This document shows positions 23,640 to 35,000 of a stretch of DNA of 64,000 nt, piece after piece. This DNA comes from Tubiluchus corallicola (taxonomy: Eukaryota; Priapulida; Priapulimorpha; Priapulimorphida; Tubiluchidae). The translations under genes and the position numbers were made by a program. The stretch covers positions 1-64,000 of the forward strand of contig JAQGDQ010000574.1 of assembly GCA_030141605.1 (NCBI GenBank), written 5' to 3'. The notes beneath the pieces were generated by a model that did not search any database, was not told the DNA's origin, and was given only the letters and a program-made list of their open reading frames with translations. Position 1 is the first letter of the stretch. Every line of letters begins with the position of its first letter.

Positions 23640-24935
23640 TCAACGAAATGTGAACAGTGTGACAGATTCCTTATCAAGTGTGAACAGGGCTACAGTGTAG
23701 TAGTTCCTTATCAAATGTGAACAGAGTTATAGTGCATTAGATCACTTAACAAGTGTAAACAGGGTTACAGTGTAAAAAGTCTCTTAGTGAACGAGGTTAC
23801 AGTGTAGTAAGTAGCTAGTCAAGTATGAACAAGTTACAGTGTAGTAGGTCACATGTCAAGTGTGAACAAGTTACAGTGTAGTAGGTCACATGTCAAGTGT
23901 GAACAGGTTACAGTGTAGTAGGTCACATGTCAAGTGTGAACAGGTTACATTGTAGTAGGTAACTTGTCAAGTATGAACACGTTACAGTGTAGAATGTAGC
24001 TAATCAAGTGTGAACAGGTTACAGTGTAGAATGTAGCTAATCAAGTGTGAACAGGTTACAGTGTAGAAGGTAGCTAATCAAGTGTGAACAGGTTACAGTG
24101 TAGGAAGTCACCATCAAGTGGAAACAGGGTTACAGCATAGTTGGTCACTTATCAGTGTGAACAGGGTTACAGCATAGTTGGTCACTTATCAGTGTGAACA
24201 GGGTTACAGCATAGTTGGTCACTTATCAGTGTGAACAGGGTTACAGCATAGTAGGTCACTTATCAATGTGAACAGAGTTACAGTGTAATAGATCACTTAT
24301 CAAGTGTGAACAGGGTTACAGTGTAGTCAATCACTTATCAAGTGTGAACAGGACTACAGTGTAGTAGATCACTTATCAAGTGTGAACAGGACTACAGTGT
24401 AGATCAGTTATCAAGTGTGAACAGGGTTTGTGTAGTAGATCACTTGTCAAGTGTGAACAGGGTTTGTGTAGTGGATCACTTGTCAAGTGTGAACAGGGTT
24501 TGTGTAGTAGATCACTTATCAAGTGTGAACAGGGTTACAGTGTAGTAGATCAGTTATCAAGTGTGAACAGGGTTACAGTGTAGTAGATCAGTTATCAAGT
24601 GTGAACAGGGTTACAGTGTAGTAGATCAGTTATCAAGTGTGAACAGGGTTACAGTGTAGTAGATCACTTATCAAGTGTGAACAGGGTTACAGTGTAGTAG
24701 ATCACTTGTCAAGTGTGAACAGGACTACAGTGTAGATCAGTTATCAAGTGTGAACAGGGTTTGTGTAGTAGATCACTTGTCAAGTGTGAACAGGGTTTGT
24801 GTAGTGGATCACTTGTCAAGTGTGAACAGGGTTTGTGTAGTAGATCACTTATCAAGTGTGAACAGGGATACAGTGTAGTAGGTCACTTATCAAGTGTGAA
24901 TAGATACAGCGTAATAGATCACTTATCAAACTGTC
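23640..24935. repeat. 38-bp satellite array
   Basis: Roughly 34 copies of a unit of about 38 bp, type CAAGTGTGAACAGGGTTACA followed by GTGTAGTAGATCACTTAT. Blocks of local variants (AGGTTACAG, GGTTTGTGTAG, GACTACAG) form higher-order runs. It is intergenic between EFHC2 and STK11. Confidence 0.96.
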
Positions 24936-25383
24936 TAGCACAAAAACATTTGAGACAATTTTCAGAAAACAAAGAATATACATAACATGGTTTTCGCATT
25001 TCATGATTTTGGCTGTTTTAAAGTCCCTATATTTAAAATGCATGTGACTTTGTTCCATATGAAATCCAGTCATGGTGTTTGTATAAATGAAGCAAAGCAT
25101 TGTTTATAAAGTTTGAAAAGTTTGCAAACTGGAATTGAGCACTCAGACAGGGTGGTGGTCCTTCCAGGGGGATCATACTTATCTTAATGCTACAGTTTTC
25201 CTTGACTAACATGAAAATTTCTTCAAAAAGCAACGACCTTTGTGACTCACAATAAAAACTAAAAATGTTTCGTATCATCCACACAATGTAAATGCACTTT
25301 TAAATGCTCACCATTTAGAGTCATCGTCATAAATGTGCTGCTTTTTGTACGACGTACTTCATTCAGAGCACCAAACATGTTCA

Positions 25384-28050
25384 CATGTTCATGGACCAAC
25401 AGTTTTGCTCTGTTCACATGTTCAAGGACAAACAGTTTTGCTCTGTTCACATGTTCAACGACCAACAGTTTTGCTCTGTTCACATGTTCAAGGACCAGAA
25501 GTTTTGCTCTGTTCACATGTTCAAGGACCAACAGTTTTGCTCTGTTCACATGTTCAAGGACCAGAAGTTTTGCTCTGTTCACATGTTCAAGGACCAGAAG
25601 TTTTGCTCTGTTCACATGTTCAAGGACCAACAGTTTTGCTCTGTTCACATGTTCAGGCCAAGTTTTGCTCTGTTCACGGTTCATGGACCAAAAGTTTTGC
25701 TCTGTTCACATGTTCAAGGACCAACAGTTTTGCTCTGTTCACATGTTCAAGGACCAGAAGTTTTGCTCTGTTCACATGTTCAAGGACCAGAAGTTTTGCT
25801 CTGTTCACATGTTCATGGACCAACAGTTTTGCTCTGTTCACCGGTTCATGGACCAGAAGTTTTGCTCTGTTCACATGTTCCAGGACCAACAGTTTTGCTC
25901 TGTTCACATGTTCAAGGACCAACAGTTTTGCTCTGTTCACATGTTCAAGGACCAACAGTTTTGCTCTGTTCACATGTTCAAGGACCAGAAGTTTTGCTCT
26001 GTTCACATGTTCAAGGACCAGAAGTTTTGCTCTGTTCACATGTTCAAGGACCAGAAGTTTTGCTCTGTTCACAGACCAGTAGTTTTGCCCTGTTCACAGG
26101 TTCAAGGACCAACAGTTTTGCTCTGTTCACATGTTCAAGGACCAGAAGTTTTGCTCTGTTCACATGTTCAAGGACCAACAGTTTTGCTCTGTTCACATGT
26201 TCAAGGACCAGAAGTTTTGCTCTGTTCACATGTTCCAGGACCAACAGTTTTGCTCTGTTCACATGTTCAAGGACCAGAAGTTTTGCTCTGTTCACATGTT
26301 CAAGGACCAGAAGTTTTGCTCTGTTCACATGTTCAAGGACCAGAAGTTTTGCTCTGTTCACAGGATCAAGGACCAGAAGTTTTGCTCTGTTCACATGTTC
26401 AAGGACCAACAGTTTTGCTCTGTTCACAGGTTCAAGGACCAGAAGTAATGCTCTGTTCAGAGGTGCATGGACCAGAAGTTTTGCCCTGTTCACATGTTCA
26501 AGGACCAGAAGTTTTGCTCTGTTCACAGGTTCAAGGACCAGAAGTTTTGCTCTGTTCACAGATTCAAGGACCAGAAGTAATGCTCTGTTCACAGGTTCAA
26601 GGACCAGAAGTTTTGCTCTGTTCACATGTTCAAGGACCAGAAGTTTTGCCCTGTTCACCGGTTCAAGGACCAGAAGTTTTGCTCTGTTCACAGGTTCAAG
26701 GACCAGAAGTTTTGCTCTGTTCACAGGATCAAGGACCAGAAGTTTTGCTCTGTTAACATGTTCAAGGACCAACAGTTTTGCTCTGTTCACAGGATCAAGG
26801 ACCAGAAGTTTTGCTCTGTTCACATGTTCAAGGACCAGAAGTTTTGCTCTGTTCACACGTTCAAGGACCAGAAGTTTTGCCCTGTTCACAGGTTCAAGGA
26901 CCAGAAGTTTTGCTCTGTTCACATGTTCAAGGACCAACAGTTTTGCTCTGTTCACAGGTTCAAGGACCAGAAGTTTTGCTCTGTTCAGAGGTGCATGGAC
27001 CAGAAGTTTTGCTCTGTTCACATGTTCAAGGACCAGAAGTTTTGCTCTGTTCACAGGTTCAAGGACCAGAAGTTTTGCTCTGTTCACAGGTTCAAGGACC
27101 AGAAGTTTTGCTCTGTTCACAGGTTCAAGGACCAGAAGTTTTGCTCTGTTCACATGTTCAAGGACCAGAAGTTTTGCTCTGTGCACATGTTCAAGGACCA
27201 ACAGTTTTGCTCTGTTCACAGGATCAAGGACCAGAAGTTTTGCTCTGTGCACATGTTCAAGGACCAGAAGTTTTGCTCTGTTCACATGTTCAAGGACCAG
27301 AAGTTTTGCTCTGTTCACAGGTTCAAGGACCAGAAGTTTTGCTCTGTTCACAGGTTCAAGGACCAGAAGTTTTGCCCTGTTCACAGGTTCAAGGACCAGA
27401 AGTTTTGCTCTGTTCACATGTTCAAGGACCAGAACTTTAGCTCTGTTAACATGTTCAAGGACCAACAGTTTTGCTCTGTTCACAGGATCAAGAACCAAAA
27501 GTTTTGCTCTGTTCACAGGTTCAAGGACCAGAAGTTTTGCTCTGTTCACAGGTTCAAGGACCAGAAGTTTTGCTCTGTGCACATGTTCAAGGACCAGAAG
27601 TAATGCTCTGTTCACATGTTCAAGGACCAGAAGTTTTGCTCTGTTCACAGGTTCAAGGACCAACAGTTTTGCTCTGTTCACAGGATCAAGGACCAGAAGT
27701 TTTGCTCTGTGCACATGTTCAAGGACCAGAAGTTTTGCTCTGTTCACATGTTCAAGGACCAGAAGTTTTGCTCTGTTCACAGGTTCAAGGACCAGAAGTT
27801 TTGCTCTGTTCACAGGTTCAAGGACCAGAAGTTTTGCTCTGTTCACAGGTTCAAGGACCAGAAGTAATGCTCTGTTCACAGGTTCAAGGACCAGAAGTTT
27901 TGCTCTGTTCACAGGTTCAAGGACCAGAAGTTTTGCTCTGTTCACATGTTTGCAGGCCAGAAGTTTTGCCCTGTTCACATGTTTGCAGGCCAGAAGTTGT
28001 GCTCTGTTCACATGTTCGCAAGCCAGTAGTTTTGCTGTTCACATGTTTAT
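25384..28050. repeat. 33-bp satellite array (about 80 copies)
   Basis: The unit is TTTTGCTCTGTTCACATGTT followed by CAAGGACCAGAAG. Since 33 is divisible by 3 and the unit lacks stops in several frames, long open frames exist on both strands, up to 902 codons on plus and 655 on minus, as 11-residue repeats such as SFALFTCSRTR and HVNRAKLLVLE. No splice signals, promoter or family match support coding. Confidence 0.96.
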
Positions 28051-28300
28051 AAGTACATGCGATCAACACACGGCTGCTGCAGGGTCGTATTAGACCCACA
28101 CACGGTGCTTGAATAAAAACTTCAAACTCGTTTCAGTATCAATGCATGTTGGCAAGCAGCTACTGACTGCAAGCTCACTTACACTTGAAAGACAGAAAGC
28201 TAGTACAATAAGAATTTGATTCGACTTCTCATGACTGCGAAAAATTGAAGTGTAAATCGGGAAGCTTGACGCAAGAAAGTGTTAAATTTCACATGAAAAC

Positions 28301-28306
28301 TTTATT
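28301..28306 (-). promoter_or_regulatory. Possible STK11 poly(A) signal
   Basis: AATAAA on the minus strand, about 560 nt after the STK11 stop. It is the nearest canonical signal I found between the stop and the 33-bp array. Use is inferred. Confidence 0.35.
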
Positions 28307-28863
28307 CACAAAACTAACCAAACTTTTAAATGTTGTTGTAGCGTCTCGAGACGACGGTAAACAGTGTTTTAATTCATTCAATGCCTTTGAAATGCAGATA
28401 TTTCATCAGAAATGCACCTGCTTTGTGACGGGGAATAAAAATTTCAAAAGTAAACAACCTTTTTAGCAATTACTGTAACATCTGAAATTGAAACAAACAC
28501 GAAAATATAAGAACAATAGAACATGCTTAACAATCTGGTATAGTATAAGAAATAACAAACAATCAATTGTGCAAATAAGTTCCAGTAAGATTGTACAGTA
28601 CAAGTCTATCCCTGTTCACTGCAGTGAATCAGTGATTGCATACAAGCTGCTGTCTTCTTTGCTCTCCTTTGTTCTTTTCTTTTCACTTCTTCACACTTTT
28701 TCCATTTTAGAGGAGCACACGATCTTTCTGATTCATTTCCACAAACTTTCCTAGTTGCGGAAAATATCAGTTTTTCACAATCCAAACGTCTGACGACCGT
28801 GTGCGACGATCAATCACACCGTATGCGTACAATCGGACTCGTATTCTTGCACTATCAGCACCA

Positions 28864-29093
28864 TTACGACTGCGTACAACCAGTTACCTTCTTCACACTG
28901 ATCCGACTGATCAGGTTACGTCTTTTACCCGACTTCTTCTTCGTGTGGCTTGGTGACGACTGCATGTCCTCACAGACCACAGCGTGCCTTTTAGCTGCTT
29001 CTGTAATAAAAACGACACGCAAATATTACCAGACGGTTTAGTGTAGTGGTAACGCGTTTGCTTTCCGTGTGGGAGGTCGAGAGTACGAACCAG

Positions 29094-29149
<56 letters not shown>

Positions 29150-31598
29150 CCTCCCTCCCTCCCTCCCTAGCCCCCTCCCTCCCTCCCTCTCTCCTCTCTC
29201 TCTCTCTCTCTCTCCCTCCCTCCCTCCATCCATCCATCCATCTATCTATCAGAGATGCTACAGTTTCATCGTTGCGTATGACTATTACGTACCTGTGTAC
29301 GATTCCATTTCTTCTTCTTCTTCCTCCTGAGGAATATCGTGCAAATCTTCTAAATATGGTACGACGGTCATGCTACGATATTCGTCCGGCATTGGCGGAA
29401 ACGTAACAAAGTCCAACGTTCTGGGATGTTTCTTCTTGGACCAGCTGAAAATTACAAATCGTTTGCACAACGTGGTAACTGTAGCAAGACAAATTTGCTT
29501 TGAAAAGTAACGTGAAAAGAATTACAAAACACTCAAGCTTTTTCAGTTCTTATTTTTATTAAATTGTAGTAAAATTAACTCAACTACTTGTCTGAACTTT
29601 TACAAGTTCAAGGTGGTTTTAGTAGAGAATATTTATATCTAAGAACATCATAATAAGTCTTCTCACGGTTTGACAGCTCACGCATCGGCACAGCGGTAAA
29701 TTTGAAATCTGAACATTTATCTTAAAACTTGCCTAGTTTTAGTACACCGCAATTAATATCTTACAGTAGCGCTGAACTTCAATTTTCGCTTTCGCAAATA
29801 ATGCGACACGCTTTTCAACACGCTCGTGAAATATTTTTGCTGCTGAAAATTATGTTAGTTTGTGATGTCGTCAATAGTTGGGCTCGCCCGCCTTTAATTA
29901 AGATTTTAATCTATTGTTCAATTATCAGAAACGCTTTTGCAGGATTGTTGGTGTTCAAATGTATATTTTTTACCGTAGCGGAAAATGGGGTAGCATATGA
30001 AAAATCATCCTGTCTTCCTTTAAATGAGGGAAAACAGTTAAAGCGGGTGCATGACTAGGATTAGAAACTCAAAGCTTCTTACTCATGATTCTTGATGCCT
30101 TGAATAGATAACCTTTCTACAGGATCCTGCTTTAGCATACCTAGAAAAAAACAGCAAAAAATATCTAGTGCACCGAAAGGTCGTTACTAGCAGCTGGCAA
30201 AGCAATGAGGTACAGAGGTACGAGTGTAAGGTACAGAGGTACGAGTATGAGGTACAGAGGTACGAGTATGAGGCACAGAGGTACGAGTGTAAGGTACAGA
30301 GGTACAAGGTACAGAGGTACAAGGCACAGGAGTATGAGGCACAGAAGTACGAGTGTAAGGTACAGAGGTACGAGTATGAGGTACAGAGGTACGAGTGTAA
30401 GGTACAGAGGTACGAGTATGAGGTACAGAGGTACGAGTATAAGGTACAGAGGTATGAGTGTAAGGTACAGAGGTGCGAGTATGAGGTACAGAGGTACGAG
30501 TATGAGGTACAGAGGTACGAGTGTAAGGTACAGAGGTACGAGTATGAGGTACAGAGGTACGAGTGTAAGGTACAGAGGTACGAGTATGAGGTACAGAGGT
30601 ACGAGTGTAAGGTACAGAGGTACGAGTATGAGGTACAGTGGTATGAGTGTAAGGTACAGAGGTGCGAGTATGAGGCACAGAGGTACGAGTGTAAGGTACA
30701 GAGGTGCGAGTATGAGGCACAGAGGTACGAGTGTAAGGTACAGAGGTACGAGTGTAAGGTACAGAGGTGCGAGTATGAGGTACAGAGGTACGAGTGTAAG
30801 GTACAGAGGTACGAGTATGAGGTACAGAGGTACGAGTATAAGGTACAGAGGTACGAGTATAAGGTACAGATGTACGAGTGTAAGGTACAGAGGTACGACT
30901 ATAAGGTGCAGATGTACGACTATAAGGTACAGAGGTACGATTATAAGGTACAGAAGTACGAGTATAAGGTACAGATGTACGACTGTAAGGTACAGAGGTA
31001 CGAGTATAAGGTACAGAAGTACGGGTATAAGGTACAGATGTACGACTATAAGGTACAGAGATACGACTATAAGGTACAGATGTACGACTATAAGGTACAG
31101 ATGTACGACTATAAGGTACAGAGGTACGACTATAAGGTACAGAAGTACGAGTATAAGGTACAGAGGTACGACTATAAGGTACAGATGTACGACTATAAGG
31201 TACAGAGGTACGACTATAAGGTACAGAGGTATAAGGTATTCTCAAGACAAAACTACAAATACCCGTTAATAAATCGCTAAGAAAGTGGTCACACTCTGCA
31301 GGTATTTCTAAATCTCCTTTGCCAATGTTCTCGAACAACTTGTATATAGTATCTCCTTCAAATGGATACTTTCCTGTCACTGTGTTGTACCTAAAAGAAA
31401 AATCATAACGTGAACAGCATGCGGTTATATGCAGAAAACGGGCTTGGATTGCAATTTATTATTGCACGAATTACCATTACTGTTACAATAGCGGCAAGGC
31501 ATTGTCAAATGCACATAAATGCGATGTCTGGTACACTTAACCCTTGACCTTTTCACGATCATCATCAATCACTGGAACTATGAAGAGAGAGAGGGAGA

Positions 31599-31645
<47 letters not shown>

Positions 31646-31815
31646 AGAGAGGGAGAGAGAGGGAGAGAGAGAAAAAAAGAGAGAGAGACGAGAGCGAGAG
31701 AGAGAGAGGGTGAGGGAGAGACGGAGAGAGAGAGAGAGGAGGGAGGGAGAGAGAGGGAGAGACGGAGGGAGAGAGAGAGGAGGGAGGGAGAGAGAGAGAG
31801 AGGGAGAGGGAGAGA

Positions 31816-31875
<60 letters not shown>

Positions 31876-31988
31876 GGGAGAGAGAGAGAGAGAGAGAGAG
31901 GGAGAGACGGAGGGAGAGAGAGAGGAGGGAGGGAGAGAGAGAGAGAGAGAGAGAGGGAGAGACGGAGGGAGAGAGAGAGAGAGAGAGG

Positions 31989-32020
<32 letters not shown>

Positions 32021-35000
32021 CGGAGGGAGAGAGAGAGGAGGGAGGGAGAGAGAGAGAGAGAGAGAGAGGGAGAGACGGAGGGAGAGAGAGAGGAGGGAGG
32101 GAGAGAGAGAAAGAGAGACTGATTACTGAGAATGAATCCTCAGTAAGGACTACTGATTAATGACGCTTCAAGAACAATCTCGCTTTACTGTTGCATCAAC
32201 TTTGTTTAGGCACCAAACAATTTAGCATCCATACTTCCGCAGCACCATAAGTAATTCCTTATTAACCAATTTCTCACAATGGAAAGTACAGTAAACAACG
32301 CATAACTCAAACTGGCATTTAACTCAAATTATTGAGTATTTCAAGTATTGACTAGTCTACTGTCAAACATTGATGAGTGACTCAATCTTGTTTTCTTACG
32401 AACAATGTCTAACTTGTACCCTCGCGTAACTTGAACAAATTTTCCGTCCCCGAGGTGTAAGAGTTGTACGAAGTTTACTGTAAGAAAAAACTTACAATGT
32501 TACCCCCGCAGACCAGACGTCTACTTTAAATCCAGGGAAGGTGTTATGACCTAGAGCGATTTCCGGTGGCTGGAACGCTGGTGAGCCTTGACTTGTACGG
32601 CAAATGTCGTCAATCGCAAACAAATCCAACTCCTGTTTACGTAGAAAATGAAAGACAACGATTAGAAAGCAGGCAACGTTGATAACAAGATTAAGAAATG
32701 CACAGTCGCGCACAGGAGATGAGCCTACTCCTCTGGGAATGTGTTTTACCTACAGTTGTGTGTCTTGCATCAGCCATACGTACAACCAGTGGAGAGTTAA
32801 TGTATTACATAGTCCAGTCATTGACAACCATCACAGTCGCGCACAGGAGATGAACCTACTCCTCCGGGAATGTGTTTTATCTACAGTTGTGTCTGTCTTA
32901 CATCAGCCATATGTGTAACCAGTGGAGAGTTAATGTATTACAAAGGCCAGTCATTGAAGACCGTGAAAACAATTGCACTGACATAAAAAAATTAGCAAAG
33001 ACACTGAAAAACTTTCTTATTCTCATCAAAGCTCAGACAGTTAACCCTTTAAATGCTTAGCCGACGGCTAACTGGTGTAACCGTTTAGAAAATCAATAAC
33101 CGTCCAATCGTTACTCAGCCAAGTTTTCTACGTATCTGTATTAATGGAACCTCGAACCTTTTCCGAGTTGGCGTAGGCAGTTAGCAAAATCCCGCTTACA
33201 TAAAATTGTACTATTCACAACATTATTTCAATTAATCTGGTTGCCTAAGAAGCAGCTAAATGGTAAATTATAAAAAGTTTTTCACTCGCGTATGTTGCGA
33301 GGATGCCACCATTCTTGCTGGCGCATGCTAGATTTGAACCGCATCGCTTACTCGTGCAAGGAATGAATGAACGAATGAATGTATGACGTCATCGAGGACG
33401 GTTACACGACTAATCAAACACAATTAGTAATGTTTAAACCGTTTGTAAAAAAGCCTAACTGTCTCAATGCTAATTCTTATCTATTATAAATATATTTCAC
33501 TACTTTAACTTAGTAAACGTCTTACAAGTAATACTAGTGTCACAATTTACCAGAAGCAATTTCCTTATACAAAAACATATACAGTAAGTCCTCGATTAAC
33601 GACTCCCCGTTTAGCGACTTTAACGACGCGGAATATTTGTCACCTTTTTTTCCCATCACTTAACAATGCACTGTATCGTTTTAACGAAGATTTCTTACTT
33701 TGCTAAAAGCCAAGTTTTTATTTTATCAACAATTTTTTTACCTAATTTGATGCATTAAGACGTACGTATTGCATTATTCTGTTCTAGAAACGCACTAGTA
33801 ACGTAAACAGAGCAATTATTATACAAATACATATGTTTTTGTTTCCCGGCTGACCACTAAAAGCTAGCCGTTTGTATAAAGCCAGATCTGGGAGCAAACT
33901 TTATAGAAAGGAATTTTGCCTCCAACCAGTTGCTATAGCAACCAGACTAAGCATCTAGATAAAATTCCCATGATCGCCCCAAAGCTTGGCTTTGACTCTG
34001 CTGCAGTGTTTATTGTTTGATGTTACGGAGACAAAAGAAAACAGTAGCTACATAAGTAAGATATATAGGTGGTTTCAAGCAAGAAGAAAGAAATTAATGA
34101 AGAGAAACACGAGTAAAACTCATAAAACTCTTAATTTAAATGATTTAAGCAGCATTGATTTTTGTCTCTGGAACGTATCTCAATTCTTTTACCTTACTTT
34201 CTAAGGAAGTTTTTGTTTCATTTAATGATACTTCGCTTAACATCGCATTTTGCTGGAGCACATTTGCGTCATTAAGCGAGGACTTACTGCAGATGTTAGA
34301 CGAAGTAAGACAGAATATTTAAACATTTTAAATTTTGATCAATACTTCTTTATTTATTTATAATAAAGATTACATTACCTTGCATCATTGGGTAATGTTG
34401 AGGACATTGCGTACTGCAGAGTTCTGAGCTGAGTGATGTAAGTCGATGGTGAAACCAGAACTCGTTCGCAATAGGGCTGAGAAAACTAGTTTTTTCAACT
34501 AACCGTTTGAGCGTTATTAATTGTGGTCAGTTAACTGTTTAACTCTTCCCTATGATGTCACACATACATTCATTTATTCTTCGCACGACTAAGCAGTGTG
34601 GTTCAAATCTAGCGTGCGCCAGCGAGAATGTCCAACATGGCAGGCATCCTCATTTGCATTATTAAGCGAGGACATACTGTACCAATCTGTAACAGAGAGA
34701 AAGCACTAATTGTTGTTTAGACACACCTCAGCCACGCCCAAGTCAGTAATCTTCATCGTCTCATCTGTTGTGAGTAAAAGATTTCCGGGTTTTATATCTT
34801 TATGAACTATATTCTGTGAATGCAAATATTCCAGACCATCAACTAGTTGGACAAAATACCTAGAAACAAACAAACTCTGTTGATAAACATAAAGATGTAA
34901 GTTATAAATGTGTGCTTGCATAGCAAAATCATCCGTAAGTTTTTCTAGTCATTCTTATATCCTGAATCTCCATTTCGTGAGGATCATTTTGATACCAAGT

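Noticed and set aside
25385-28093. 902-codon plus-strand and 655-codon minus-strand open frames as protein genes
   Set aside because: They follow from a stop-free 33-bp unit; three plus frames and a minus frame are open over the same DNA, and no start, splice or family evidence favours one.
30168-31280. 354-370-codon plus-strand frames in the 21-bp array
   Set aside because: A multiple-of-3 period makes several frames open. The only frame with context is the minus one continuing from STK11 exon 5, reported as an intron-retention observation.
31544-32129. Arg/Glu-rich frames of up to 192 codons
   Set aside because: Pure products of the GA dinucleotide repeat.
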